Of a stretch of 64,000 nucleotides of DNA, positions 19,501-28,384 are shown piece by piece (position 1 is the stretch's first letter; every line of letters begins with the position of its first letter). A program made the translations under genes and the position numbers. The DNA is taken from NCBI GenBank assembly GCA_029556615.1, contig JAKQDD010000089.1, positions 26,700-90,699 of the forward strand. Direction: 5' to 3'. The notes beneath the pieces were generated by a model that was not told the origin of the DNA, ran no database searches, and worked only from the letters and a program-made list of their open reading frames with translations. This DNA comes from Verrucomicrobiota bacterium (lineage in GTDB: Bacteria > Verrucomicrobiota > Verrucomicrobiia > Limisphaerales > J093).

Positions 19501-19827
19501 GCTTCGCCCCCGAAGGCGGTGGCCGACGGCGAGGTCCAGACCGCCTGTCAGCAGGCCTGCCCGGCCGGCGCGATCGAGTTCGGCAACCTCCGGGATCCCG
19601 CCAGCCGCGTGTCCAGGGCACGGGCCAATCCGCGGGCCTATGCCGTGCTCCAATCGCTGAACACCAGGCCGAGGGTCCTCTACCTCGCGCGAGTGCGGAA
19701 CCCGAACCCGGCGATGCCCGGGGCGCCGCCCAGGCCCCATGGCATGTCCGTGGAGGTGCGCGACCCGGAGATGCCGGAGCAGGGGCCCGGTACCGTCGAG
19801 GGCGGCAACGGGAAGGAAGGCGCCTGA
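16588..19827 (+). CDS. actB: Alternative complex III subunit ActB, molybdopterin-type plus iron-sulfur fusion
   Basis: 1079 aa. A Tat-like segment ([20 protein letters not shown]) precedes a large domain related to molybdopterin oxidoreductases (about residues 100-790) that, as in known ActB, shows no N-terminal cluster motif. The C-terminal third is an NrfC-like iron-sulfur protein: [46 protein letters not shown], then [12 protein letters not shown] and [13 protein letters not shown]. In ACIII it passes electrons from the quinol site toward the haems. The start overlaps actA (ATGA at 16588) and the stop overlaps actC-actD by one base, behind a good AAGGAAGG site. Confidence 0.94.
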   Translation: MKPPAPHPPRSPVATPRYWRSVEDCAGTSTDLSSIERACHHGLEEAADPLSRRHFMRIMSASFLLAGSGLTGCRRPVETIHPFAQAPEGLVHGLPLTYATAMPVRASAIPLRVKTCEGRPIKIEGNPGIPWPLNAVSGAPPPPPQGPTDAAAQASILSLYDPDRARRFTRDGQTIPRKLALDALDALAHQAADSRGRGLCILADASSSPSRARLQRALADRLPESRWFEYEPVDLAAYRRTTRAAFGRLLQPLYRLDVARRIVSWDCDFLGNEEETCRWTRAFAAGRRLDNPGNEPSRLYAIESLLTLTGMNADHRLRLAPSQMALVAARLLSECISALEPHQRPAGALAFKSRLQALARTTTPEWAAWTRACAGDLTAQPDRSAVLAGHRQPAEVHLWAHGLNHLLRGRGAAVVYLDRPPEPPAGTLAELAAALAADEVRILVILAGNPAYNAPADLEWARVQSRADTVVRLGSCEDETFPACHWHLPMAHYLESWGDARTADGTWLSIQPLIAPLFGGLTDLEVLARLAGMPVTEPHEIVRETFRGLAPDGAFEANWRRLLHDGTWAGTAYPEATVESFDWNAATAALDSIREVRAPAPDALEVVFARDSRVDDGRYANNGWLEELPDPVTKITWDNVIALSPATARLLGLAVPEPREHLEVPVVRVSAGGRAIEGPLWIQPGLADDVVGLTLGHGRTRAGRVGTGTGYDAYPLRTSRAMHSLAGAQLAATGRVHPLACTQNHGRLEGRPIVRETNLAEFRNHPGFASAMDRDAPDSSPLYANPLDAAAAGVLHQWGMTIDLGLCVGCAACVVACQSENNIPIVGKNEVARQREMHWLRIDRYYAGPADDPQGVNQPMLCQHCESAPCESVCPVNATVHDREGLNVMVYNRCIGTRHCSNNCPYKVRRFNFFDYHRRPDRGSRPREEWDLLSLVRNPDVTVRMRGVIEKCTFCVQRLEQAKIARAVSAGASPPKAVADGEVQTACQQACPAGAIEFGNLRDPASRVSRARANPRAYAVLQSLNTRPRVLYLARVRNPNPAMPGAPPRPHGMSVEVRDPEMPEQGPGTVEGGNGKEGA

Positions 19828-21791
19828 TGGCGGATCGGGTCTCATCCGCAGGCGGGCTTGCGATCCTCCCGCCGCCTCCCGAGCTCGAACGCCCGCCGCT
19901 CGTCCCCCGCGGTCGGGGCCTCAATTGGATCCTGGACACCGTGGCGGCGATCCCCGAGGGCCGGACACCTCGCTGGTGGTGGCTGGCGTTCCTGGCCAGT
20001 TGCCTGGGGCTGCTGATCGGGGTCTCGATGGTGGCCTATCTGGTGACGACCGGGGTGGGGGTCTGGGGCCTGGGACACCCGGTGATGTGGGGCTGGGCCA
20101 TCGTCAACTTCGTCTGGTGGATCGGCATCGGACACGCCGGAACGCTGATCTCGGCCATTCTGCTCCTGCTGCGGCAGCGGTGGCGCACGGGCGTCAACCG
20201 GGTGGCCGAAGGCATGACGCTCTTTGCCGTGATGTGCGCGGGACTGTTTCCCCTGGTTCATATGGGGCGGATCTGGTTCGTGTGGTGGCTTGCGCCCGTG
20301 CCGAACGCGAATGGCGTGTGGCCCCAGTTCCGATCGCCGCTGACCTGGGACGCGTTTGCGGTGGGGACCTACTTCACCGTCTCCCTGATGTTCTGGTACC
20401 TGGGGCTGGTTCCGGACCTGGCGGCGATGCGCGACCGCGCCCGCACCCGATGGCGACAGGCCGTGTACGGGCTGTTGGCGCTCGGCTGGCGGGGGGCGCA
20501 CCGCCACTGGAACCACTACGAGAAAACGTACCGGATCCTGGCCGGGCTCTCGACGGCGCTCGTGGTCTCAGTGCACTCGATCGTGTCACTGGATTTCGCG
20601 GTCACCCAGCTGCCGGGATGGCACTCGACCCTGTTCCCGCCGTACTTCGTGGCGGGAGCCATCTTCTCGGGGTTGGGCATGGTGCTGACCCTGGTGATAC
20701 CCCTGCGCAAGCGTTGCGGGCTCGAGGAGGTCATCACGCCGCGGCACGTGGATCTGATGTGCAAAGTGACCCTGGCGGCCTGCCTGATGGTGGCTTATGC
20801 CCATGGGCTCGAATGGGGGTCGGCCTGGTGGCACGGAAATCCCAAGGAGCAATTCGTCCTGTCGAATCGCGCGTTCGGGCCCTACGCCTGGGCCTATGGG
20901 ATCATGATGCTCTGCGCCGTGGTGCTTCCCCAGGCCTTCTGGTTCCGCGCCGTCCGCCAGCATCTCGGGGCCGTGTGGGTGATCTCGATTCTCCTGAATG
21001 TCGGCATGTGGTTCGAGCGGTTCGTGATTGTCGTGGGGTCCTTGCATCGGGATTTCCTGCCGTCGAACTGGGCGTACTACGCCCCCACCTGGGTGGACAT
21101 CGGGACATACGTGGGGTCGTTCGGCCTGTTCTTCACCTTGTTCCTGCTCTTCCTCCGGTTCCTGCCCGTCGTCGCGATTTCAGAGGTCAAAGGCCTCATG
21201 CTCGAAACCGGGGACTTGCAGGCGCCGCGGCGGTCCCGAGAGGCGCCTGGCCAGCCTGATGCCTCCCGCGGTTACGGTCTGCTGGCCGAGTTCGATACGC
21301 CGGCGGCGCTGCTGCGCGCCGCCGAGGCGGCGCGCGACGCGGGCTGCCGCCGCTGGGACGTCTTCACGCCCTGCCCGGTCCCGGGGATGGACCAGGCCAT
21401 GGGACTCAGGAACTCGAAGGTCGGCTGGTTCGCCTTTGTCGGAGGCCTCGCCGGGTGCGCCTTGGGCCTGGTCATGGTTTGGTACATGAACGCTCATGAC
21501 TATCCCCTCCTCGTAGGGGGCAAGCCGATGTTCAGCCCGTTTGCGGCCTTTCCCGTCGTTTTCGAGCTGACGGTTCTCCTGGGCGCCTTCGGAGCGCTGG
21601 CAGGATTGCTGTGCCAGAGCCGGCTGCCCGAGTGGTACCACCCGCTGCTCGCACACCCCCGGTTCGCACGGGCCACCCAGGACAAGTTCTTCCTGCTGAT
21701 CGAGTGCGCCGACGACCGGTACCGGGGAGTCGAAACCTGGCGGTGGCTCGAAACACTGGGTTGCAGCCGCATCGAGCAGATAGGACACTAG
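19827..21791 (+). CDS. actC-actD: Fused alternative complex III subunits ActC-ActD
   Basis: 654 aa. Residues 1 to about 460 are ActC, an NrfD-type quinone-binding membrane protein with about ten helices ([51 protein letters not shown]). After a linker (about 462-485) come residues typical of ActD/DUF3341: [40 protein letters not shown] and two helices. In most described operons these are separate genes; here the frame is continuous with no stop or new start. The stop codon TAG is formed by the CTAG end of repeat copy C. Overlaps actB by one base. Confidence 0.9.
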   Translation: MADRVSSAGGLAILPPPPELERPPLVPRGRGLNWILDTVAAIPEGRTPRWWWLAFLASCLGLLIGVSMVAYLVTTGVGVWGLGHPVMWGWAIVNFVWWIGIGHAGTLISAILLLLRQRWRTGVNRVAEGMTLFAVMCAGLFPLVHMGRIWFVWWLAPVPNANGVWPQFRSPLTWDAFAVGTYFTVSLMFWYLGLVPDLAAMRDRARTRWRQAVYGLLALGWRGAHRHWNHYEKTYRILAGLSTALVVSVHSIVSLDFAVTQLPGWHSTLFPPYFVAGAIFSGLGMVLTLVIPLRKRCGLEEVITPRHVDLMCKVTLAACLMVAYAHGLEWGSAWWHGNPKEQFVLSNRAFGPYAWAYGIMMLCAVVLPQAFWFRAVRQHLGAVWVISILLNVGMWFERFVIVVGSLHRDFLPSNWAYYAPTWVDIGTYVGSFGLFFTLFLLFLRFLPVVAISEVKGLMLETGDLQAPRRSREAPGQPDASRGYGLLAEFDTPAALLRAAEAARDAGCRRWDVFTPCPVPGMDQAMGLRNSKVGWFAFVGGLAGCALGLVMVWYMNAHDYPLLVGGKPMFSPFAAFPVVFELTVLLGAFGALAGLLCQSRLPEWYHPLLAHPRFARATQDKFFLLIECADDRYRGVETWRWLETLGCSRIEQIGH

Positions 21792-21968
21792 CGAGGCGCC
21801 GCCTCAGACCAAACCAAGACAGCGATCCCATGAAGCCTTCCTGCCCTTCCGAACCCCCTCTTCTGCGCCTCGCTCATCTGGAGTCCTCGACGGAGGAAGG
21901 GAGGCCTGGAACAGCAGAGAACCAAACTTGACCTAACCGCATCGACTTTCACAAGTCGAGGACTCCAG
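21788..21968 (+). repeat. Composite interspersed repeat, copy C, inside the ACIII operon
   Basis: Complete element. Module 2 from CTAGCGAGGCGCCGCCTCAG to GCGCCTCGCTCAT, then module 1 from CTGGAGTCCTCGAC to GTCGAGGACTCCAG, a 14-bp inverted pair. Its first four bases contain the actC-actD stop codon and its last base is 2 bp before the actE ATG. It fills the whole gap between two genes that are expected to be co-transcribed. Confidence 0.9.
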
Positions 21969-21970
21969 TC

Positions 21971-22585
21971 ATGCGCCAGTTCCTTCTCCTCCTAGCCCTT
22001 GCCGCGGCGGCAGTGCTCAGCATCGCGGGGTTCCGCGGCAGTCTCTCCCGGCAACCACCCCTCGAGGTCTTCCCCGACATGGACCGCCAGCCGCGGGTCC
22101 GGCCGCAGTCGGCTTCCGCTTTCTTCGAGGACGGGTTCGGATCGCGACGGGCCGTGGCGGGAACCGTGGCCCACGGCGCCCTTCCGGCCGATGCGCCGGA
22201 AGCCACGGGCCGCGTCCCGGGATCGACGCAGTACGTCACTCTCAATCCCAAGCCCATCTCAGCCGCACTGCTGGACCGGGGACGGGAGCGGTTTGAAATC
22301 CACTGCCTGCCGTGCCACGGCGCGCGGGCCGACGGCAAAGGGATCACTACCCAGTACGGCATGGTCGTCATCGCCAGCCTCCACGATCCCCGGATCGTCC
22401 GAATGCCGGACGGCGAGATCTTCGACACGATGCGACACGGGCGAAACCTGATGCCGGCCTACGGGCCGACTCTCGAACCCTCCGACCGCTGGGCGGTGAT
22501 CGCCTATCTCCGAGCTCTGCAACTCAGTCACCTGGGCCTCGACGCCGATGTGCCGGCCGAGCGCCGTGCGGCATTCCCACCCTGA
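21971..22585 (+). CDS. actE: Alternative complex III subunit ActE, monohaem cytochrome c
   Basis: 204 aa. N-terminal signal/anchor MRQFLLLLALAAAAVLSIAG, then LEVFPDMDRQPRVRPQS, a motif seen in ActE, and a single cytochrome c domain with CLPCHGARADGKG and distal Met in RNLMPAYGPTLEPSDRW. It likely carries electrons out of ACIII to the terminal partner. The ATG lies 2 bp after repeat copy C, so any ribosome-binding site must come from the repeat end (GTCGAGGACTCCAG). actF follows 3 bp after its stop. Confidence 0.92.
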   Translation: MRQFLLLLALAAAAVLSIAGFRGSLSRQPPLEVFPDMDRQPRVRPQSASAFFEDGFGSRRAVAGTVAHGALPADAPEATGRVPGSTQYVTLNPKPISAALLDRGRERFEIHCLPCHGARADGKGITTQYGMVVIASLHDPRIVRMPDGEIFDTMRHGRNLMPAYGPTLEPSDRWAVIAYLRALQLSHLGLDADVPAERRAAFPP

Positions 22586-22588
22586 CGC

Positions 22589-24253
22589 ATGAAGGCGCGC
22601 GTTCATCCCGAGGCCACTTCGCCGCCGGCTCTCTCCCGGGGGCGACGTCTCACGAGGCTCCTGATCCTGGCGGGCGGGGCGGGAGCGCTGCTCGGCTTGG
22701 CGTTGGACGTCCGGCAGTTTGCGCACTCGTGGTTGGTGGCCTTTGCCTGTTGCCTCAGCCTCAGCCTGGGCTGTCTGTTCCTGGTCCTGGTGCACCATCT
22801 CGTCGATGCCGCGTGGTCCGTCCCGGTCCGGCGGATCGGCGAACACGGGGCGGCGCTGCTGTTCCCGTGGCTGGCGCTCTGCTTCGTGCCCGTCGCCGTC
22901 CTGGCACCCGAGCTGATGGATTGGCGGAGGGCGGGCCCGGCCGCGGCAGGCCACGGCCCCGGTCCGGGCGGATGGGCCGCAATCCCGTGGCTGTGGTACG
23001 GGGCGTCGGCGATCTGTTTCGGCGTCTGGGGTTGGCTGGCGCACCGGCTGCGCCGGGAATCCCTGCTCCAGGACAACACGGGAGCCGCCGCCTGCACGCA
23101 CGCATCGCGGCGGCTTGCCGCGGGAGGAACCCTGCTCTATGCCGTCACCGTCACCCTGGCAGCCGCGCTGTGGATCCAGGCCGCCGGCCGCGGATCGACG
23201 TCGACCCTCTGCGGCGTCTACTACTTTGCCGGCAGCGTCTGGGCTGCGCTGGCGGCCGTCACTCTCATCGCGATGATCCTCAAGCGGGCGGGTGCTCTCG
23301 ACGCCGTGCTCCACGAGCACCTGTTCCGTGACCTCGGCACTCTCTTGTTGGCCTTCACGCTGTTCTACGCCTACATCCACTTCTGCCAGTACTTCATCAT
23401 CTGGTACGCCAACCTGCCGGCCGAGACCCAGTGGTACGCGGTGCGGGATGCCGGGGGCTGGCGCGGGGTCGGACTGACGATTGTTCTCGGCCATTTCCTG
23501 CTGCCGTTTCTGGCTCTGCTCCGGTCGGATCTGAAGGCGAGATCCACCTGGATGGCGCCCCTGTGCCTCTGGGTCGGCCTGATGCACTACGGGGACATGG
23601 CGTTCAACGTGCTGCCCGGGGTCAGCCCCGGAGGATTCCCCTGGAGCTGGGTCTGGCTTCACCTTGCCTGCCTGGCATTGATCCTGGGGCTCATGGCCCG
23701 GGTGTTCCTGCGGGACTTGGCCGCGCACTCGCCCTACCCGATCCGGGACCCGCGGCTTGCTGAGGCCGTCGGACGCCATCCTGCCCTGGCTCCCCCGACG
23801 CCACAGGACGAGAGCCGCGACGAGAACCGCGTGACCAACGGCCAAAGCGCGCGCGCGGTGGTTCCACCGGGCCAGCGGGATCAGGCGAGCGATCATCGAG
23901 GGCGTGATCGACTGCGGTCGGCTCTCGCGATCGGAGCGGCAGTGGGTGTGCTGCTGATTCCGGGCGGCCTGGCATGGCAGGTGGCAAAGCGAACCCGGGC
24001 CCCGGCGATCGATCAGGCCCGGGCCGAGCTGCGGCAGGCGAATTGGGTCGCGTTGTGTGCCGAGAACCGGCAGGCGCTCACAACCTATGGGTGGATTGAC
24101 CGTTCCCGAGGTATCCTCAGGCTGCCCGTCGATCGCGCCATCGAGTTGAGCCTCGACTTGTGGAAGGACCCGGAGGCGGGCCGTTCGAATCTGCTCGAGC
24201 GTCTGGCCAAGGCCACGGCCAAAGTCGCCGAACAACCCAATATCTACGAATGA
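22589..24253 (+). CDS. actF: Alternative complex III subunit ActF with C-terminal extension
   Basis: 554 aa. Residues 1 to about 390 form a ten-helix ActF-type quinol:cytochrome c oxidoreductase membrane subunit, with HEHLFRDLGTLLLAFTLFYA, YIHFCQYFIIWYANLPAETQWY and MHYGDMAFNVLPGV. After a hydrophilic linker there is one extra helix (LAIGAAVGVLLIPGGLAWQV, about 448-467) and a small domain with TTYGWIDRSRGILRLPVDRAI. A similar YGW(I/V)D motif is known to me from small proteins in cytochrome operons of related phyla, so this looks like ActF fused to such a protein. Overlaps the next gene (ATGA). Confidence 0.85.
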   Translation: MKARVHPEATSPPALSRGRRLTRLLILAGGAGALLGLALDVRQFAHSWLVAFACCLSLSLGCLFLVLVHHLVDAAWSVPVRRIGEHGAALLFPWLALCFVPVAVLAPELMDWRRAGPAAAGHGPGPGGWAAIPWLWYGASAICFGVWGWLAHRLRRESLLQDNTGAAACTHASRRLAAGGTLLYAVTVTLAAALWIQAAGRGSTSTLCGVYYFAGSVWAALAAVTLIAMILKRAGALDAVLHEHLFRDLGTLLLAFTLFYAYIHFCQYFIIWYANLPAETQWYAVRDAGGWRGVGLTIVLGHFLLPFLALLRSDLKARSTWMAPLCLWVGLMHYGDMAFNVLPGVSPGGFPWSWVWLHLACLALILGLMARVFLRDLAAHSPYPIRDPRLAEAVGRHPALAPPTPQDESRDENRVTNGQSARAVVPPGQRDQASDHRGRDRLRSALAIGAAVGVLLIPGGLAWQVAKRTRAPAIDQARAELRQANWVALCAENRQALTTYGWIDRSRGILRLPVDRAIELSLDLWKDPEAGRSNLLERLAKATAKVAEQPNIYE

Positions 24254-25674
24254 CCACGCCCGCAACAGCCGCGGAAATCGATCGGTCCTGTCGCTGGCCG
24301 GTGGGGTCGCTGGTTCTGGGCGCGGTGTTCTGGCTGGTGATGGCCGGTGGACTCGCATTGCTGGCCGCCATCAAGCTGCATGCGCCCGAATTCCCGGGCG
24401 ACTCGGTTTGGCTGACCTACGGCCGCGTGCAGGCGGCAGCCGGTCAGGCTTTCGTGTTCGGGTTTGCGTCGCTGGCGGGTCTGGGAACAGCAGCCTGGCT
24501 GACCGCCCGCCTTTCGGAAACGCGGCTCGTCGGCGGCCGCGGGTTCTTTCTTGCGGGCGGCTTCTGGAATCTGGGGGTGATGTTCGCCGTGCTGGGGGTG
24601 CTTCTGGGACACAGCACCGGGGTCGAGGGGTTTGAAGCGCCCGGCCCGGCCGCGGTGCTGCTGTTGGCGTCCTATCTGGTGATGGCAGCCGGGGTGCTGC
24701 TGACGTTCCTGCGGCGTCAAGCGAGGGGAACGACCATCGTCCAGGAGTACGTGTTGGGGGCGCTGCTCAGTTTTCCGTGGGTGTTCATGGCCGCGGAGAT
24801 GATGGCCGTTTGGATGCCGTTGCGGGGCGTGTTGCAGACGGCGGCAGGGGCGTGGGGTTGGCGGAGTCTCCTGCTGCTGTGGCTTGGCTTCCTGGGCCTG
24901 GCGTCGCTCTACCATCTGCTGCCCGGGCAGACTGCGACGCCGGTGCGCCGCCCCAGCCTGGCAAGAGCCGGCTTCTGGACCCTGGCGCTCGTGGCCGGCT
25001 TCAGCGGCATCCACCGCTACCACGGGGGAGCCATGCCCGGCTGGATGACCCGCCAGGGTTGGGTCGGGGCGGTCCTGCTGGCGTTGCCGGTGGCGATCGT
25101 GGCGGCCAGTCTGTCCCCGATGCTCAGCGGAGGTTCCCGGGGATCGCGCACACCGGTACGGCGCTTTGCCACGGGGGCGCTGGCGGCGCTGGTCCTGTTC
25201 GGAGGACTGTCGGTCGTCGATGGGCTCGGCACGCGATCAGGCGTGACGCAGTTCACCCTGTTCGCGGCTGCGGTGGATCAGGTGTACCTGTACGGCTTTG
25301 TGGGCCTGGCCCTGCTGGGGATGATCTACGATATGATCCCCCGGTTGCTCGATCTCGAGTGGCCTGCCCCAGGCTGGGTGCGCGCGCATCGGTTGCTGGC
25401 CTGGTCGGCGGTCGGCCTCTGGGGGGTGGCCCATGCGGTGGGGGGCTGGGCCCAAGGGAGCCTGCTGAAGGACCCGTCGATCCCCTTCGAAGTGGTGGTG
25501 CATCGATCGCTGCCCTACGCCCGGGCCGGGTCGATCGCCCACGGGCTCTATCTGCTCGGGAGCCTGGCGCTGGCGGCGAACCTGATCCGGATGCTGGGAC
25601 GCGCAATCCGGATCCGCGTGTTCCCGGTCGTCGGGGCCTGGCTCAAGCCGCTCCAGCGGGAGGAAAGGGCATGA
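24250..25674 (+). CDS. CcoN-like (cbb3 oxidase subunit I) membrane protein lacking most haem/CuB ligands
   Basis: 474 aa, about twelve membrane helices. It follows CcoN along its length: LTYGRVQAAAGQAFVFGF (CcoN GRLRPLHTNAVIF), LLGHSTGVEGFE (LGYTTGKEY), WLGFLGLASLYHLLPGQ, SGIHRYHGGAMPGWM (AGPHHLHYTALPDW) and YGFVGLALLGMIYDMIPRLL. By eye, the low-spin haem ligand becomes Ala (about 64), the first CuB His becomes Arg (about 205), the HH pair becomes H255-R256, and the axial ligands become V342 and Q344. It is therefore unlikely to reduce oxygen. It overlaps actF and the CcoO-like gene by ATGA, so it is an integral part of the operon. Frame and codon use look intact, arguing against a pseudogene. 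Confidence 0.8.
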   Translation: MTTPATAAEIDRSCRWPVGSLVLGAVFWLVMAGGLALLAAIKLHAPEFPGDSVWLTYGRVQAAAGQAFVFGFASLAGLGTAAWLTARLSETRLVGGRGFFLAGGFWNLGVMFAVLGVLLGHSTGVEGFEAPGPAAVLLLASYLVMAAGVLLTFLRRQARGTTIVQEYVLGALLSFPWVFMAAEMMAVWMPLRGVLQTAAGAWGWRSLLLLWLGFLGLASLYHLLPGQTATPVRRPSLARAGFWTLALVAGFSGIHRYHGGAMPGWMTRQGWVGAVLLALPVAIVAASLSPMLSGGSRGSRTPVRRFATGALAALVLFGGLSVVDGLGTRSGVTQFTLFAAAVDQVYLYGFVGLALLGMIYDMIPRLLDLEWPAPGWVRAHRLLAWSAVGLWGVAHAVGGWAQGSLLKDPSIPFEVVVHRSLPYARAGSIAHGLYLLGSLALAANLIRMLGRAIRIRVFPVVGAWLKPLQREERA

Positions 25675-26747
25675 GCCGCGGCATCTTGTTCTCCGGGGGA
25701 CTGCTGCTGGCCATGGGCCTTTCCTGGTGCTGCCTGGTTCTGACTCCGCACCTGCGGATCGGATCCGAAGGGACCGTGCGGCTCGAGGAGACCGGACTCG
25801 AATACCCGCTGGGCCGCTCAGGCGACGCCGTTAAGGGCGCAGCGGTCTATCGGGCCCATGGCTGTTTCCACTGCCACACCCAGCAGCTCCGATCCACCGC
25901 CCGCGGCGCGGATCTGCGGCGCGGATGGGGCAGTCGTCCGAGCCTGCCACGCGACTGCCTCCGGGAAACACCGCCCATGCTCGGCCAGCGCCGCTGGGGC
26001 CCCGACCTCGCCGACCTCGGCGGGCGTCAGACTAACGCCCAACGCCTGTTGCTGAGATTATACGACCCGCGCTGGGACTCGGCCCGGTCAATCATGCCGG
26101 CCTATTCCCATCTCTTCACCCTGCGAAAGCTCGAGTCGGGGCGCACGCAGGCCGCCGAGACGCTGGTCCTGCCTCCCGACCTCGCCCCGCCTGGCGGGGT
26201 CGAGATTCGACCCCGACCCGAAGCATGGGCCCTCGCCGCCTATCTCCTTAGCCTGCGCCTCGAGCCCGCCTTCTTCGAGGAAGAACCCAAGATGCTGCCC
26301 GAGGGAGCCTCGCGCTGGCCGCGTCCGAAGCCGGACCCGGTTCTCGCGCAGGGGCGGAGGGTCTATGGCACTTACTGCGCAGCGTGCCACGAGTCGAACG
26401 GCCAGGGGCTGCCGGGCAAATTCCCACCGCTGGCAGGCTCGGATTGGATCAACGGCCGGGGCCATGAGCGGGTGGTCCGGATTGTACTCGACGGCCTTCA
26501 GGGCCCCATCACCGTCAGGGGCCAGGTGTATGACAACGTCATGCTCCCGTGGCGCGATCAGCTCAGCGATGAAGACATCGCCGCGGTGCTGACGTTCGTC
26601 GGGGGGCACAAGCCGTGGGGCAACAGCGCGCCGCCCGTCACACCGGACCAGGTGCGGGCAGTTCGAGCTGAGACCCGAGATCGCGCAACCTACTGGACGC
26701 CGGAGGAGCTCCTGGCAATCCCTGACGGTGCCGGTCTGACACCGTGA
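25671..26747 (+). CDS. CcoO-like cytochrome c fused to a second cytochrome c domain
   Basis: 358 aa. N-terminal anchor (ILFSGGLLLAMGLSWCCLVL), then a CcoO-like domain with YRAHGCFHCHTQQLR, RRWGPDLADLGGRQT and SIMPAYSHLF, matching the monohaem CcoO pattern (GCxxCHxQ, GPDLxxxGGR, MPAY). Residues about 225-330 are a second cytochrome c: GTYCAACHESNGQGLPGKFP, PLAGSDWINGRGHERV, with a Met in NVMLPWRDQL. A strong GGGAGGAAAGG site precedes the ATG, which overlaps the CcoN-like stop (ATGA). It likely accepts electrons from ActE and hands them on; no catalytic oxidase gene follows in the window. Confidence 0.87.
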   Translation: MSRGILFSGGLLLAMGLSWCCLVLTPHLRIGSEGTVRLEETGLEYPLGRSGDAVKGAAVYRAHGCFHCHTQQLRSTARGADLRRGWGSRPSLPRDCLRETPPMLGQRRWGPDLADLGGRQTNAQRLLLRLYDPRWDSARSIMPAYSHLFTLRKLESGRTQAAETLVLPPDLAPPGGVEIRPRPEAWALAAYLLSLRLEPAFFEEEPKMLPEGASRWPRPKPDPVLAQGRRVYGTYCAACHESNGQGLPGKFPPLAGSDWINGRGHERVVRIVLDGLQGPITVRGQVYDNVMLPWRDQLSDEDIAAVLTFVGGHKPWGNSAPPVTPDQVRAVRAETRDRATYWTPEELLAIPDGAGLTP

Positions 26748-26776
26748 CCCAGCGCATCAGCGGTTCGCCTTTCCCT

Positions 26777-27820
26777 TCAGATCTCGCTGCGCCGGGCGCG
26801 AATGCGGTCAAGAGCCCAGCGGGCGTGCTCGGCCACAAGAGGATCGGGATCAGCCGCGGCGTCCGCAAGCGCCGACACCGACTCGGCGCCTCCCACGTTC
26901 CCCAGGGCCACGCAGATGTTGCGCCGCAATCCGCGGCGTTTGGCTCGTAACACAGGCGCCCCGCGCAGCCGATCCCGCAAGGCGTCGTCGTCGAGAGCGA
27001 GCAGGTCCAAAAGACCGGGCGCCGCGAGATCCGGACGGGCATGATCCTGAAAGGCGGCCGTCTGCCGGGCGAATCGGTTCCAGGGACAGGCTTCGAGGCA
27101 ATCATCGCAGCCGAAGATCCGGTCGCCGAGAGCGGGACGCAACTCGAGGGGGATCGGGCCCTTGTGTTCGATCGTGAGGTACGAAAGGCAACGGCGGGCG
27201 TCGAGGACGAACGGGGCGACAAGGGCGCCCGTGGGGCAGGCCGCAAGGCAGCGGCTGCACGTCCCGCAGTGGTTGGGCTCCGGAGGGTCCGGCGGCAGGG
27301 ACAGCGTGGTGAGAATCTCGGCCAGAAACAGCCAGTTGCCCAGGCGACGGTGAACCAGATTGGTGTGCTTGCCGATGAACCCGACGCCGCCGCGCTGGGC
27401 GAGGTCGCGCTCGAGAAGAGGGCCGGTGTCGACGTGGATGCACGTCCGGGTGCCGGTCCCGCCCAGGCCTTCGATGAATCGGGCCAGCGCCTCGAGTCTC
27501 GGGGCGAGCACCTCGTGGTAGTCCGCGTACCGCGCATAGCGCGCCACCCGTCCCCGCGGGCCGGCCGCCGCCGGATCCGGGGCCGCCGTCGGGGCCGCAT
27601 GATAGCTGGCTGCCAGCAGCACGATGCTCCGGAGCCCATCGAGGGCTCGACGGGGATCGAGCCGTGTTGCGGTCGTGCGTTGCAGATAGTCCATCGCCCC
27701 GTGATGGCCGGCGCGGAGCCAATCCTGGAATCGAGGCCCGCTCGCCGGCGGATCCGCCGACGTGACCCGGCAGACATCGAATCCCAGCTCGCACGCGCGG
27801 GCCTGAAGCGCGGCTTTCAT
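26777..27820 (-). CDS. queG: Epoxyqueuosine reductase QueG
   Basis: 347 aa. Cobalamin- and iron-sulfur-dependent last step of queuosine tRNA modification. Visible are GFDVCRVTSADPPASGP at the N-terminus, GGVGFIGKHTNLVHRRLGNW, and the two [4Fe-4S] motifs CGTCSRCLAACPTGAL and CDDCLEACPWNRFA. The C-terminal HEAT-like repeat (NICVALGNVGGAESVSAL) is also typical. The ATG at 27820 overlaps the aroK stop (ATGA). It converges on the ACIII operon with a 29-bp gap and no obvious terminator. Confidence 0.94.
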   Translation of the reverse strand: MKAALQARACELGFDVCRVTSADPPASGPRFQDWLRAGHHGAMDYLQRTTATRLDPRRALDGLRSIVLLAASYHAAPTAAPDPAAAGPRGRVARYARYADYHEVLAPRLEALARFIEGLGGTGTRTCIHVDTGPLLERDLAQRGGVGFIGKHTNLVHRRLGNWLFLAEILTTLSLPPDPPEPNHCGTCSRCLAACPTGALVAPFVLDARRCLSYLTIEHKGPIPLELRPALGDRIFGCDDCLEACPWNRFARQTAAFQDHARPDLAAPGLLDLLALDDDALRDRLRGAPVLRAKRRGLRRNICVALGNVGGAESVSALADAAADPDPLVAEHARWALDRIRARRSEI

Positions 27821-28362
27821 CGGCGACCCCGCGGAGCGCGGGCGCGGTGGAACTCGCGCAACACGTGCTGGACCACGTCCCGCAGGTGGCGCGGGCCGGT
27901 GTTGATCAGCACGTCGGCCTGCCGGTAGAACGGTTCGCGGACGGCGAGCAGCTCCCGGATGCGAGCACGCGGGTCGGGCACCTGGAGCAGGGGCCGATGG
28001 GCGTTGTGGCAGACGCGCTGCCAGATAACCTCGGCGCTGGCGCAGAGACAAACCACCAGCGCGTGCTGCTTGAGGCTCGCCAAATGAACCGGGTTCGCCC
28101 CCAGCCCGCCGCCGGTGGCAATCACCGTCCGATCGAGTCGCGCCAGATCCGCCACCACCTGCTGTTCCAGGTCCCGAAACACCGCTTCGCCGTCGCGGGC
28201 GAACACCTCGGCCACCGGTTTCCCGGCGAGCGCCTCGATGAGCCGGTCCGTGTCCGTGAAGGCGAACCCAAGCTGGTGGGCCGCCATGTAGCCGACCGTC
28301 GACTTGCCGGTCCCCATGAACCCGATCAGAGCCAGATTTCGAATGTGTCGCTTCGGGTCCAC
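27817..28362 (-). CDS. aroK: Shikimate kinase
   Basis: 181 aa, normal length. Walker A LIGFMGTGKSTVG, shikimate-binding FTDTDRLIE and VIATGGGLGANP, lid region RPLLQVPDPRARIRELLAVREPFYRQAD. It phosphorylates shikimate in aromatic amino acid synthesis in the cytoplasm. It is placed between coaX and queG in a minus-strand run of cofactor genes, 22 bp after coaX. Confidence 0.95.
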   Translation of the reverse strand: MDPKRHIRNLALIGFMGTGKSTVGYMAAHQLGFAFTDTDRLIEALAGKPVAEVFARDGEAVFRDLEQQVVADLARLDRTVIATGGGLGANPVHLASLKQHALVVCLCASAEVIWQRVCHNAHRPLLQVPDPRARIRELLAVREPFYRQADVLINTGPRHLRDVVQHVLREFHRARAPRGRR

Positions 28363-28384
28363 GGTATTGGCCCATCCCTTGGGC

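Noticed and set aside
21788..21968. Possible riboswitch or tRNA in the actC-actD/actE gap
   Set aside because: Other copies at unrelated genes and the two inverted-repeat modules show it is an interspersed repeat; no known riboswitch core was recognised.
22259..24358. 699-codon minus-strand frame opposite actE-actF
   Set aside because: Antisense shadow of membrane protein genes with no recognisable fold.
24250..25674. Calling this gene a functional cbb3 oxidase subunit I
   Set aside because: Homology is clear but the ligand positions appear replaced, so an oxidase function is not supported.
26748..26776. Terminator between the converging ACIII and queG transcripts
   Set aside because: The 29-bp gap shows no GC-rich stem followed by a T-run.
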